Assembly: GCA_046349775.1 (NCBI GenBank)
Contig: JAXMBS010000014.1
Location: 21,311 to 85,310 of the forward strand
Source of the DNA: JAEUIG01 sp046349775
GTDB lineage: Bacteria > Planctomycetota > Planctomycetia > Planctomycetales > Planctomycetaceae
Direction: 5' to 3'
DNA length: 64,000 bases
Below, piece after piece: positions 36,401 to 44,826 of the stretch (the first letter of the stretch is position 1; every line of letters starts with the position of its first letter). The notes under the pieces are model-generated. The model worked only from the letters and a program-made list of their open reading frames with translations. It was not told where the DNA came from and did not search any database. Both the position numbers and the translations under genes were made by a program.

Positions 36401-38673
36401 TGCAGGAGCTCGATCAGGTGTGGGAGGCGAGTCCAGCGGCGACGCTGATCCTCGCGACCGGTCGGGATCCGGACGCGGGCTGTGGACTTGACGAAGACGT
36501 CTGGAAGCAGCGCCGCGCCCGCGGCGTTATGACGCCGCATTTTGTCTGCCAGCGGTGGCTGCAGCATGTCGCCCGCACGCGATTGTCCGAGACGCCGCGT
36601 CTGGTAGCGGTGACGGCGCTCGGGGGAGATTTCGGCCTGTCGGGCGGCAGCGCTGCTGTGGAGGGAGGCGCGCTCACAGGACTGCTCAAGGGCCTGGGCC
36701 AGGAATTCGACCAGTTGTGTGTGAAGATCATTGATGCGCCGAGCGGCGACCCTCCGGCTCTGGTCGCGCGGTGCCTTCTGCAGGAGCTGGACAGCGCCGC
36801 CCCGGAGGTCGAAGTCGGCTACGTTTGCGGCCGGCGACGGATCGTGCAGTCGGCGCCGCGGCCACTCTTCGTCATCGACAAGCCCACATTGCCGTCAGGG
36901 ACGTGGGTCATCACCGGTGGGGGACGCGGCGTAACTGCAATTGTTGCCCGCGAACTGGGCCGCCGCTTCGGCCTGACGATGCAGCTATTGGGAAGCAGTC
37001 CGCCCCCCGACATTCCTAACGACTGGCGCGGATTGACGGCCGACCGCCGCCGCGAACTGCGCGCCGGGATCGCCCGAACCGCGCGGGAGTCTGGGGGCGA
37101 CCCCGCCGCGGCCTGGCGCGACGTCGAGCGCCAGATCGAACTCGATGCCAGTTTGCGCGCGTTCGCTGACGCCGGAGTTGATGTGACGTACAGGCAGTGC
37201 GATGTGACAAACCGCAGCGAGCTGGCACAGGTGCTCGCTGCGATTCGGGTAGAGGCCGGGCCGATTCGGGGCGTGATCCACGGCGCCGGCGTCGAAGCGT
37301 CGTGCCGATTCGACAGGAAGACCCGCGAAAATGTGGACCGGACGGTGGCTGTCAAAGTCGACGCGGCGTTCAGCCTCGCCACGCTCACCCGCGACGACCC
37401 TGTTGAATTCTTCGTGGGCTTCGGATCGATCAGCGGTCGGCTGGGGGGTGTCGGGCAGTCGGACTATTCGATGTCGAGCGACCTGCTGGCCAAGCTGTTC
37501 TGCCGACTACGGGCCGAGCGGCCTGCCTGTCGGGCCGTGACGCTGCATTGGCCGCCGTGGGGGGACACCGGCATGGCGATGCGTCCGGAAAGCAAGTTGG
37601 CGCTGGAAATCGCCGGCCACGCCTTCATGCCGGCGGCGGAAGGCGCCGCGCACCTGGGGGACGAATTGGCCGCCGGCGCCAACGAGGCGGAGGTTATGTT
37701 GATTGACTGGCCGACGACCCGAATCGGCAGGGAAGCGCCGTTGTCGCCGGCCGAGGCGCAGGCCTACTGGCAGCGCACGCCCGCTGTCGCCACCGCTCCG
37801 CTGCTGAGCGGTATCGTGCGACTGGAAGATCGGCGACGCCTGATCGCAGAAATGGACCTGGATCCGCAGCGCGACCCATGCCTCGTCCATCACCAACTTG
37901 ACGGCGTCCCGATTCTGCCGCTGGTGGCGGCGCTGGAGGCGTTTGCGGAAGCCGTGCCACTGCTGACACCCGGCGCGACGGTCCGTGCGTTCCGCGATGT
38001 GCGGATTCACGAGGGCTTACGGTTTCTGAGCGGCACGAACCAAACGGCGCGCGTGGAAGCACGGTGCGAGCGGGGAGTCATCGTGTGCGAGCTGCAATCC
38101 GATTTCCGCAACCGGCGAGGTTTCGTCCAGGCGCCGTCGCGCCGGCATGTTAGCGCCGAGGTCGATCTCAGCCCCAGCGCGCCGGCCGCCACAATCGCGC
38201 TGGCCCAAGCAGACGGGAAGTGGGGCGAGATGCAGTACGAACCATCCGACGCCAATGCGCCGAGCATGGCCATCCGGCACGGTCCGCCGCTGCGATGTCT
38301 GAAGCAAGTCCGCATTCAGGACGACCGGCTGTGGGGGCGCATGATCGCCGGCTCCGGGACCGAACTCTGCCCGTCGCCCCACAGGACTGCCTGGAAACTG
38401 CCGTCGGCCGTGCTCGACGCCTGCCTGCTCGCCTGCAGCGTGCTGACTTATGTGCGGGAGAAGGCGCTGCATCTGCCGTCCGGTCTCGACGTGTTGCGGT
38501 TCGGCGATCCTCCTGCAAACAACGAGCCGTGCCAGGTCGCGGTGCAACTGCGGGAGACGATTGGCTCGCGGGCCGTGTATGACTTTACGCTGTACGGCGC
38601 AGACGGCCGCGTCATTCTGGATGCCCAGGGGTATCAGGCTACTTATCTCACCGCCGCGGCAACAACTTCATGA
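33409..38673 (+). CDS. Lipid/polyketide megasynthase, second part: AT-ACP-C45 acyltransferase/hydrolase-KR-DH
   Basis: 1754 residues in one frame; the apparent TTG start is not a true start. Domains: AT (about 33510-34440; IAFAFPGQGSRYAG, VLTGHSYGEYAALVAGG with Ser codon 33784-33786, AVPAPFHTPLM); ACP (34650-34870; LEADLGIDSIKKAQLLGEL, phosphopantetheine Ser 34747-34749), a motif typical of PUFA-synthase ACPs; a C45/penicillin-acyltransferase-like Ntn-hydrolase domain (about 35030-36100; FLPGCTQFAVTA with nucleophile Cys 35323-35325, HAVNEDWML, NGINARGLAVSSTLLLDRLP, ESTNHCL); a Rossmann-like linker; KR (36890-37730; WVITGGGRGVTAIVARELG, FGSISGRLGGVGQSDYSMSS with Tyr); DH hot-dog (37770-38660; VHHQLDGVPILPLVAALEAF with His, VLDACLLAC). 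No ER or thioesterase is built in. It would elongate, reduce and dehydrate an acyl chain iteratively; the C45 domain is a candidate release or self-cleavage unit. Confidence 0.9.
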   Translation: MLERPATPAARHLPQPVLEHGRICAGPDSSRRPRIAFAFPGQGSRYAGMLNTLVQESPAAAAHLQDLNATLSRLRLPTFDRLIGEDSHKLGTDLFETQLSVLLADLLMFRVLESQGIEADVLTGHSYGEYAALVAGGAWELEQAIEMTRARCAAIASCGVQGGMLATGMPADRLQELLQESEWSRRVFLANHNAPDQTIVAGSTEALREFAERLRTAGHASRLLAVPAPFHTPLMAPVRDMLHATASGCSFRPPNRPLLSSVTNRYTTEPEELRNNLVEQQVRPVHYVDLVRRLIADGVDVLIEVGPRQVLTGLHRQIAGDSPVGIIATDDPRRPGIQQLNSVRKLLDSRGCTVATRPTSSRPASDGGGTEAIVHFDATARRRERNRRAGLAEDTAAATFASGETAASAVDADLAGVLVQFVCEQTGYPPEVVSLDAELEADLGIDSIKKAQLLGELRDHFPIRATHALKLDDFPTLRHILNFLSASRSGEPAGVAHAADEGPDDLIARVANGSATAAPPLTTAVSSAPRTVPPVIGVVPDALAILNVQRFRGSPYNIGFQHGRASAEAIRRTLQKYVDLLGQRLFELQPLQSALDQREIYFGADGMDELRGMADAVGIPVEHLASFNLGLSMEFLPGCTQFAVTARANGDAGLIHAVNEDWMLALALPGILKRMAQVRFPDGGIPFLTFSTCGELAGQNGINARGLAVSSTLLLDRLPRDDYTPGRVHPALVKEVLERADGIDAALDIIRRMPRSGAWSMCLSEHAADRLCYVEYDRESVEVRMADDSVESTNHCLIKSARGETPAQSCQRLDRLHELLDGRNGRPSRVTLAEAQAILRDRYDRSLGRVTLHPTKSTIRRPYTQASIVMRPTLGEVWVTADSVQDEVPDQFHLLKLGKLFRDEERAEVSPREPIATADPGIDDAQSCRAVPDRVMNRFVLRMVDAPLNEHQQRERPAAGRVLLVGDNPTTESLRQQLSGSGAEVVSLPLSGDLDETLQELDQVWEASPAATLILATGRDPDAGCGLDEDVWKQRRARGVMTPHFVCQRWLQHVARTRLSETPRLVAVTALGGDFGLSGGSAAVEGGALTGLLKGLGQEFDQLCVKIIDAPSGDPPALVARCLLQELDSAAPEVEVGYVCGRRRIVQSAPRPLFVIDKPTLPSGTWVITGGGRGVTAIVARELGRRFGLTMQLLGSSPPPDIPNDWRGLTADRRRELRAGIARTARESGGDPAAAWRDVERQIELDASLRAFADAGVDVTYRQCDVTNRSELAQVLAAIRVEAGPIRGVIHGAGVEASCRFDRKTRENVDRTVAVKVDAAFSLATLTRDDPVEFFVGFGSISGRLGGVGQSDYSMSSDLLAKLFCRLRAERPACRAVTLHWPPWGDTGMAMRPESKLALEIAGHAFMPAAEGAAHLGDELAAGANEAEVMLIDWPTTRIGREAPLSPAEAQAYWQRTPAVATAPLLSGIVRLEDRRRLIAEMDLDPQRDPCLVHHQLDGVPILPLVAALEAFAEAVPLLTPGATVRAFRDVRIHEGLRFLSGTNQTARVEARCERGVIVCELQSDFRNRRGFVQAPSRRHVSAEVDLSPSAPAATIALAQADGKWGEMQYEPSDANAPSMAIRHGPPLRCLKQVRIQDDRLWGRMIAGSGTELCPSPHRTAWKLPSAVLDACLLACSVLTYVREKALHLPSGLDVLRFGDPPANNEPCQVAVQLRETIGSRAVYDFTLYGADGRVILDAQGYQATYLTAAATTS

Positions 38674-39383
38674 ATCGAGACTGCGCGATCACTGTCCGGC
38701 ATTGCGACGCGCGTTTGCGGTCGTGGCCTGGCGACTTGCGCACATGGCTGACCGCGGCGGAGCAGGAGGAACTCGCATACTGGCGTCACGCTCGACGCCG
38801 GGAGGCGTGGCTGGCGGGTCGGTGGTTGCTGAAACGGATGTTGAATCGCGCACACGGCGGGATGAATCCCGACGCCGGCGACGACGGATGGCGCACCTGG
38901 GAAGTGCTGTCCAGCGACGGACACGGACGCGGACGCGCTCCGCGGGTGTTGCGGGAGGGACGCGCTTGTTCCTGCCACGTGTCGTTGGCCCACGCCGGCG
39001 ACGTCGTCTGGGGGGCGATTTCACATGCCGCGCAGGTGCGAGTCGGAATCGATGTCGTCGCCGACCGGCCGCTCAGTCACGGGGCGTGCGAACTCTGGTT
39101 CACGCGCCGCGAGCGAGTGCGGCTCTGCCCGTCCGAGGGACGGTTGAGTCCGGCCCTGTGGGGGGGCAAGGAGGCGGTCTACAAAGCGCTGAACCGCGGC
39201 GAACCGTTCGTGCCGGCGGAATTCGAAGTCGACCGCGATTGCCAGGGGCGCTGGACGTGGACCCACAACGGCGTCTCGCGCGGCGCAGGCGACTGGCTGG
39301 ACGTCGAATGGGCAGGAGGCTGGATCGTGGCGACCGCCGCGGTCGCCGTCGAGACGCTGCCGGAGAATTCCGCCCATGATTGA
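38670..39383 (+). CDS. Sfp-type 4'-phosphopantetheinyl transferase
   Basis: 237 residues; its ATG overlaps the megasynthase stop (ATGA), so it is translationally coupled. Motifs of the Sfp group are RREAWLAGRWLLKRML, CHVSLAHAGDVVWGAIS, VGIDVVADRPL (Mg-binding Asp) and LWGGKEAVYKALNRG (the WxxKEA-x-K signature, with an extra Gly). It would attach phosphopantetheine from CoA to the ACP serine of the megasynthase. Having its own PPTase in the operon supports a self-contained pathway. Confidence 0.9.
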   Translation: MNRDCAITVRHCDARLRSWPGDLRTWLTAAEQEELAYWRHARRREAWLAGRWLLKRMLNRAHGGMNPDAGDDGWRTWEVLSSDGHGRGRAPRVLREGRACSCHVSLAHAGDVVWGAISHAAQVRVGIDVVADRPLSHGACELWFTRRERVRLCPSEGRLSPALWGGKEAVYKALNRGEPFVPAEFEVDRDCQGRWTWTHNGVSRGAGDWLDVEWAGGWIVATAAVAVETLPENSAHD

Positions 39384-40140
39384 TCTGACCGGACACGTCG
39401 CACTTGTCACCGGCAGTTCCCGCGGGATCGGGCGGGCCTGTGCTCTTAAACTGGCACAAGCCGGCGCCGATGTCGTCGTGAACTACCTCACCTCTCGCGC
39501 TGCCGCCGACCAGGTTGCCGCCGAGATTTCTCAGGCCCGGCGCCGCACGGCGGTCGTGAAAGCAGACGTCGGAGAGCCGGAGGACGTCGAGTCGATGATC
39601 GGATTCATCCGCGAGCATTTCGGCCGACTCGATATTCTCGTCAGCAATGCCGCAACCGGCGGATTTCGCCCGTTGATCGCCACCACGCCGCGGCACTTCG
39701 AGGCGGCGATGAAGACCAATGCGCAGGCCTTGCTGTCGCTCGTGCAGTCGGCGCTGCCGCTGCTGGAGCGGTCGTCGGGACGCGCGAAAGTGATCTCGCT
39801 GTCCAGCCACGGGTCGCACAGAGCACTCCCGGCATACGGCGCCATCGGTGCGAGCAAGGCGGCGCTGGAAAGCCTCACCCGTCACCTCGCGCTGGAACTG
39901 GGGGGACGCGGCATCAACTTCAACGTCGTCCAGGCCGGTCTGGTCGAGACCGACTCATTTCTGCAGATGCCGAACCGGGAGCGGCTGCGCGAAGCGCGGC
40001 AGGCACGCAGCCTGACCGGCGAGCGGGTGCTCACGGTCGAGGACGTCGCCGCAGCGGTCACCTATCTGGCGAGTCCGCTGAGCGACCTCGTACAGGGTCA
40101 CACGCTCGTCGTCGACGGGGGGGCTGCGGTGCTGCCGTAA
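39376..40140 (+). CDS. FabL-like enoyl-ACP reductase (SDR)
   Basis: 254 residues, overlapping the PPTase by 8 bases. SDR motifs: VALVTGSSRGIGRACALKL, DILVSNAATGGFRPL, KVISLSSHGSH, YGAIGASKAALESLTRHLALEL and HTLVVDGGAAV. The TGSSRG start, NAATG in place of NNAG and the spaced Tyr-Lys (YxxxGxSKAALExLTR) follow Bacillus FabL (NADPH enoyl-ACP reductase III) over nearly the whole length. The megasynthase has KR and DH but no ER domain, so this protein plausibly supplies enoyl reduction in trans. A 3-ketoacyl reductase role is the main alternative. Confidence 0.85.
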   Translation: MIDLTGHVALVTGSSRGIGRACALKLAQAGADVVVNYLTSRAAADQVAAEISQARRRTAVVKADVGEPEDVESMIGFIREHFGRLDILVSNAATGGFRPLIATTPRHFEAAMKTNAQALLSLVQSALPLLERSSGRAKVISLSSHGSHRALPAYGAIGASKAALESLTRHLALELGGRGINFNVVQAGLVETDSFLQMPNRERLREARQARSLTGERVLTVEDVAAAVTYLASPLSDLVQGHTLVVDGGAAVLP

Positions 40141-41024
40141 GCAGGCGGCGTGGCTCGGCCAGGATCTGCGACGTCGTTGCCGGGTGCCGCGAGCGCGACG
40201 GAATCGGCGGGGCCGTCCCCCGACCGGACGCCTGCCACGCGCCGCCGGATGCGCTCGATCAGCGACCGGTCGTCGAACCAGATCGAGCAGAACTGCCGGA
40301 TGTAGTCGTGAGAAAAGTGCTCCATCTCGCGGACGCCGATCACATCCGGCCACAGTCCGCGCGGCCAGTACGCCGTGCCGAACAGCCAGTCCCACAGGGC
40401 GATCTTCGAGCCGTAGTTGGAACGGCTGCCCGGTCCGTCCGCTGCATGGTGCCACCAGTGCAGTTCGGCCGAGACGAACAGATAGTTCAGCGGACCGATG
40501 TACGTCTTGAAATTGGCATGGTGCCAGAACCCTTTGATCAGATCGAAGGCGAGATATACGGCAATCACCGTATGATCCAACCCGAGCGTCTGAAACGGCA
40601 GCGCGATGAAGAAGTTCTTCGCCGCGCCTTCGAGCACGTGGATCCGCAGCAGTGACACGCTGTCCATCTCCGTGACGGTGTGATGGACTCGATGAATCCG
40701 CCAGAGCCATTCGAACTTGTGGTACCAGCGGTGCAGCCAGTAGCGGCAGAAGTCGTCGACGACGAAGAACAGGGCGAACTGCGCGCCCCAGGACCAGCCG
40801 GAAAAGGTGTGGCCCCAGGCGGGAACCAGCTGCAGTGCGCCGTACGCCGCGAGTTTCGTGAGGCCCGACAACCCTGGCCCGTTGACCAGCGCAGACGTCA
40901 GATCGGTCAGGTATCCTTGCCGCAGTGGGCCGGTGCGATAGCCGGGCAGGATCGGCGGCAGCACGCGTTCCAGCGTGTGAAACACCAGCAATCCGATGAC
41001 GAGCGTCGGCAGCAGGATGCTCAT
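40098..41024 (-). CDS. Fatty-acid hydroxylase / sterol-desaturase family membrane protein
   Basis: 308 residues. The family's di-iron histidine clusters are present: YWLHRWYHKFEWLWRIHRVHHTV (HxxxH and HxxHH), WHHANFKTYIGPLNYLFVSAELHWWHHAADG. Several hydrophobic helices surround them (LLPTLVIGLLVFHTLERVL, QFALFFVVDDF, TVIAVYLAFDLI). The last 50 residues are a Pro/Ala-rich tail, and the gene end overlaps the FabL-like gene by 43 bases tail to tail. Such enzymes use O2 to hydroxylate acyl chains or sterols. Position next to a lipid synthase suggests it decorates the product; the strand is opposite, so co-regulation is not shown. Confidence 0.88.
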   Translation of the reverse strand: MSILLPTLVIGLLVFHTLERVLPPILPGYRTGPLRQGYLTDLTSALVNGPGLSGLTKLAAYGALQLVPAWGHTFSGWSWGAQFALFFVVDDFCRYWLHRWYHKFEWLWRIHRVHHTVTEMDSVSLLRIHVLEGAAKNFFIALPFQTLGLDHTVIAVYLAFDLIKGFWHHANFKTYIGPLNYLFVSAELHWWHHAADGPGSRSNYGSKIALWDWLFGTAYWPRGLWPDVIGVREMEHFSHDYIRQFCSIWFDDRSLIERIRRRVAGVRSGDGPADSVALAAPGNDVADPGRATPPAYGSTAAPPSTTSV

Positions 41025-41118
41025 GGACCTGCGTCCCGTTTCAGGATGAACGCTTCAACCGGCCGGAGTGCACCGAGTCGGCGCTGACACCGATCGGCCG
41101 GCGAAGGTCCGAACGCGC

Positions 41119-42336
41119 ATGAACGCCTGGCATATTACACGAAAAGACCTGCTCGTGCTGTGGCGCGATCGGCGTTCGCTGGTCGTCCTGCTGATTCTGC
41201 CGCTCGTGTTCATCACGATCATCGGGTTGTCGACGGGGCGGCTGCTGGGCTGGCAGAATCAGAACGACGCGCTCAAAGTGGCGATCGTCAATCTCGACCA
41301 GGGGGAACTCTCGCAGTCGATCGTCCAGCGGTTGGGTCGCCACGAGGGGCTGGCGGCGCAGTCGGCGGTCGATATTCGCGCGGCGGAAAGGCTGCTGGAA
41401 GCCGGCCGTTGTGTCGCGGTCGTCCGGTTTGGACCCGAATTTGAGCAGCGCGTCGGCGACCTGCGTTCGGTCGACGCCCTGCAGATCGACCAGGGCCCGC
41501 TCGCCCGCGATCTGTCGGCGCTGGACGTGCACATCACTTCGGAACCGACCCTGACCAATGTGGAAGCCATTGTGCGAATGATCGTCCAGGGGGAAGTCCT
41601 GCGCGGCGTCATCCCGGCCGTGCTTCGCAAGAACGGCTGGATTCGCAATTACATCCGGGTGCATGCTCGCGCGGCCGACGAGCCGGCTGAATCGCCGCCG
41701 GCAGTCCCCGCGGCCCCGCAGCGGCTGGGGTACGGCAGCATCGTCTACCAGACGATTGTTCCGTCGTACACCGTGCTGTTCACGTTCTTTCTGGTCACGA
41801 TCATGGCGGGGTCGTTTGTGGCGGAGCGCGACGCCGGAACATTGCGGCGGCTGCAGACGTTGCCCGTGGACAGCGCCGCCCTGGTTGTCGGCAAGACGCT
41901 GCCGTTCCTGTGCATTTCGCTGTGCCAGGGGGCCCTGCTGTTCCTCGCCGGCAAGGTCCTGTTCGGCATGGACTGGGGACGACACCCCGCATTGTTGGCC
42001 ACGGTGATCGTCTGCACGTCGCTGTCGGCCACTTGCCTGGGACTGCTCGTGGCGACGCTGGTCCGCACCACCAGCCAGGTCTCCACGTTTGCGACGCTGA
42101 TCATCATCGTCATGGCCGGCATCAGCGGCTGCTTCATGCCCCGCGCGTGGCTGCCTCCGGCCATGCAGCAGGTCAGCCTCGCCACGCCCCACGCCTGGGC
42201 GCTGATGGCCTACAACCAGCTGTTGAACTCGGCGGCTCCCGATCTGTACCGCGTCGGTCGTTGCTGCCTGATGTTGATCGGCTTCAGCACACTCTACGCG
42301 CTTCTCGGCTGGTGGCGTTTCCGCCAGACCAAGTGA
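41119..42336 (+). CDS. ABC-2 type transporter permease
   Basis: 405 residues from ATG 41119 (GCGAAGG upstream). The N-terminal helix (SLVVLLILPLVFITIIGLS) is followed by a long extracytoplasmic domain (about 45-225). Five or six helices then follow (TVLFTFFLVTIMAGSFVAER, LPFLCISLCQGALLFLAG, LLATVIVCTSLSATCLGLLVA, TFATLIIIVMAGISGCFMPRAWLP, LMLIGFSTLYALLGWW). This is the YhbS/YhhJ-like ABC-2 layout. The ATPase partner is not in the neighbourhood, so it must be encoded elsewhere. Export of the lipid made by the neighbouring operon is possible but only suggested by position. Confidence 0.88.
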   Translation: MNAWHITRKDLLVLWRDRRSLVVLLILPLVFITIIGLSTGRLLGWQNQNDALKVAIVNLDQGELSQSIVQRLGRHEGLAAQSAVDIRAAERLLEAGRCVAVVRFGPEFEQRVGDLRSVDALQIDQGPLARDLSALDVHITSEPTLTNVEAIVRMIVQGEVLRGVIPAVLRKNGWIRNYIRVHARAADEPAESPPAVPAAPQRLGYGSIVYQTIVPSYTVLFTFFLVTIMAGSFVAERDAGTLRRLQTLPVDSAALVVGKTLPFLCISLCQGALLFLAGKVLFGMDWGRHPALLATVIVCTSLSATCLGLLVATLVRTTSQVSTFATLIIIVMAGISGCFMPRAWLPPAMQQVSLATPHAWALMAYNQLLNSAAPDLYRVGRCCLMLIGFSTLYALLGWWRFRQTK

Positions 42337-42351
42337 ACGCCTGGCGATCGT

Positions 42352-44310
42352 CTACTTGTCCAACCCGATTGCAGGCAGATGCGCCTGGCGGGAGGTGTTA
42401 TCTCGCAGGAGACCACCCAGACCGGCAGCGTCCGATCGCAAATTCAGATTCTTGGCCGTTGGCGCCTGATCCACTTCCTGACCGACCTTGTCGGCAGCGT
42501 CGTTGCCGGTTCGATCGGGGAACGGACGCGACTCCTGATTCGCAACAGTCGTTTCAACTCCGAAGAGATCGTCGATACCGGCGCCGGGGCGAAATGTTGA
42601 GACCTGCCGGATGGGCGGACCTGAGAGGTGTTCGTCAAGCTCCGCACGGCCGCCGGCTTCGGGAACGATCGCCTTGTCAATGATCGCGGAGATCGTTGCG
42701 CGCCCCGCCGTCTCTCCCTCGGACGAAGCCCCCTGCTGCCCGTCGGCCTTGGGTTGGGCATCTGCTCCCGGTGCGCCATCGGCCCCCTCCTCGGCCGGCG
42801 GGAGCATCGGTCCCGGATCTGGCTGAGGCGTCATCATCTCAAATCCAAGCGGGTTTTGCAGCGAGAGGATCACACCGCCGCCGATCGCCTGAAACGCGCG
42901 GACGATGGCGGTCAACTGCTGGAGCTTGGTGTCGACGACAATCGTCCGTGCGTCCCGCAGATCGCGTTGAGAGAACAATACGTCCACGTAGTCCGCGCGG
43001 TTGCTTTGGAACAGACTGGTCGCAACGTCGACCGATTTCACGAGAGCGTCCAACTGCAGTTTCTTGATCTCGACGCTCTGGCGATAGTTCTCGGCCTTGG
43101 CCAGGTTGTTGACCACGTCGGTAAACGCGTTCAGGACGGTGCGCTGATAGTTGTACACAGCCTGCAACTGCCGGGCGTTTGCGTTGAGGTAGTCGGCCTG
43201 GATCGCATTCCAGTTGATGAGCGGCTGCACGAGATTGCCGGCGATGTTGCCGACCAGGGCTTCCGGATCGAAGAAATATCGTGGATTGAAAGCCTCGAAA
43301 CCAACGGTCCCGGTGAGGGCCAGCTTCGGGAAGAAATTGGCTCGGGCGACCTGCACGTCGAGCCCGGTCGCGGCCAGCTCGCGCTCAGCCGCACGGATGT
43401 CGGGCCGGTACTGCAGCAGTTGGGGGGGAAATCCCACCTGCACTGCCTGCAACTCGAGATCGATGATGTTTGCGGGCGAGCGTTCCACTGGCTGGGGGAA
43501 AGTACCGCGGAGGAAGTTGATGCGGTTCTCGGCCTGAATGATTTCCTGCCTGACGATAAGTTTTTCACTCTGGTTCTTGTGAACTTCGGCTTGGAACCGC
43601 TGGACCGGCAGTTCGGTACTGCGACCGGCTTCCCGGTTGGCCTCCGCCGCCGCAAGGCTCTTCTCCTGCACCGCGATAATCTGATCCAGGATCAGGAGCC
43701 GCTGGTCGAGCGCCAGCAGCTCGTAGTAATTCTCCGCGATCTCCGCGACCATGCGCGTCACGAACGCGTTTCGCCGTTCGACCGCCGCGATCTGGCGCTG
43801 AATCGCCGCGTCCCGGGCGTTGCGCAACTGCCTCCAGATGTCGAGCTGCCACCAGACATCGGTCGTCACACGGAAATTCGGCGTCGGTTCAGGAAAGTGC
43901 TGGCCAGGACGGAACTCGAGAACTTTCTCGGCCGCTCCCAGAGGAGTGAACAGGCTTTCCGTTCCGACTCCCGCATTCCCCCCCAGCGCGGCAAAGGGAA
44001 GATACGCACCGCGCCGGGCCAGAACATCGTTGGCGGCGATTTCGATGTCCTGTTCGAGCAGCCGCAACTCCTGATTTCCCGACAGAGATTGCGCAACAAG
44101 CGACGTCAGGAGCGGATCCTGGTAGAACTCGGCGACACCCAGTTCGGCAGAGTTCTCGGCGGTGGTGGTGCCGTTGAAATCTGCAGGCAAGGCCGCACCC
44201 GGCAGCGCTCCGCGCAACCCGGGAATATGGCACCCCGTCGAAGCCACCAGAATTCCTGCGGCAATCGCCGAAGCGAATACGCGCTGAAGACGTCCTGTAT
44301 TCGAGTGCAT
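42352..44310 (-). CDS. RND outer-membrane factor (TolC/NodT/CusC-like) with a long C-terminal tail
   Basis: 652 residues. Signal/lipobox: FASAIAAGILVASTGCHIPG, so probably a lipoprotein. Two outer-membrane-efflux repeats follow: PLLTSLVAQSLSGNQELRLLEQDIEIAANDVLARRGAYLPFAALGG, VWWQLDIWRQLRNARDAA, AEIAENYYELLALDQRL and QYRPDIRAAERELAATGLDVQVARANFFPKLALTG. The second repeat ends with ADYVDVLFSQRDLRDARTIVVDTKLQQL. After about residue 490 there are some 160 extra residues, first Pro/Asp/Gln-rich (PQPDPGPMLPPAEEGADGAP) and then mixed, which ordinary OMFs lack. It forms the third gene of the efflux set with the adaptor and pump upstream. Confidence 0.9.
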   Translation of the reverse strand: MHSNTGRLQRVFASAIAAGILVASTGCHIPGLRGALPGAALPADFNGTTTAENSAELGVAEFYQDPLLTSLVAQSLSGNQELRLLEQDIEIAANDVLARRGAYLPFAALGGNAGVGTESLFTPLGAAEKVLEFRPGQHFPEPTPNFRVTTDVWWQLDIWRQLRNARDAAIQRQIAAVERRNAFVTRMVAEIAENYYELLALDQRLLILDQIIAVQEKSLAAAEANREAGRSTELPVQRFQAEVHKNQSEKLIVRQEIIQAENRINFLRGTFPQPVERSPANIIDLELQAVQVGFPPQLLQYRPDIRAAERELAATGLDVQVARANFFPKLALTGTVGFEAFNPRYFFDPEALVGNIAGNLVQPLINWNAIQADYLNANARQLQAVYNYQRTVLNAFTDVVNNLAKAENYRQSVEIKKLQLDALVKSVDVATSLFQSNRADYVDVLFSQRDLRDARTIVVDTKLQQLTAIVRAFQAIGGGVILSLQNPLGFEMMTPQPDPGPMLPPAEEGADGAPGADAQPKADGQQGASSEGETAGRATISAIIDKAIVPEAGGRAELDEHLSGPPIRQVSTFRPGAGIDDLFGVETTVANQESRPFPDRTGNDAADKVGQEVDQAPTAKNLNLRSDAAGLGGLLRDNTSRQAHLPAIGLDK

Positions 44311-44826
44311 TTACGAATCGCCCCTCTTGCCGATCGTAGAGAGGGCTCCGCGCGTCGATAGTGGCGTCGACCAGGCGCAAGCCGGGCAAAATCCATAGAT
44401 TCCCTATCGGCAGAACAACCGGCACGCGCCAAAGGATCGCGAAACACGATTGCAGCTCCGCTATCTTCCCTCAATTAACATTGGTCGTTGGAGGAGTGGA
44501 GCCTGACGTCGCACGGGGACCGCGACGGTGCGCTCGACACAGCGCCAATTCCGATGTTGGCCAGTTGCAAGGACTTCGAAGCCAGACGCCGTGACCGCGT
44601 CAACACCAGATCGAAGCGTCACGATCTGCCGCGCAAAGTCTTGAGAGGCTTCCGGTGTCCCAATACCGGAAATTGGGATGACCGACGTGCAGGCTGCAGC
44701 ACACGCGTCTTCAGCGGCCGATTCTGCCGCTCGCTTTGCAGCAACTGCGACGGGAAACGACCCGGGACCGATTGCAGGAGATTGTCTCCCGCAGCGCGCG
44801 GCGCGTGCTGATCCGTCGACTCTGGA
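44311..44826. other. 516-bp gap between pump and outer-membrane factor
   Basis: No convincing reading frame. There is a perfect 7-bp inverted repeat, TCCCAAT-ACCGGAA-ATTGGGA (44658-44678), which might be an operator or a mild hairpin. The gap is unusually long for one efflux operon, so the outer-membrane factor may have its own promoter here. Confidence 0.4.

Noticed and set aside
39376..40140. Calling the SDR a plain FabG ketoreductase
   Set aside because: The TGSSRG, NAATG and YGAIGASKAALESLTR pattern follows FabL more closely, and the synthase already has a KR domain.
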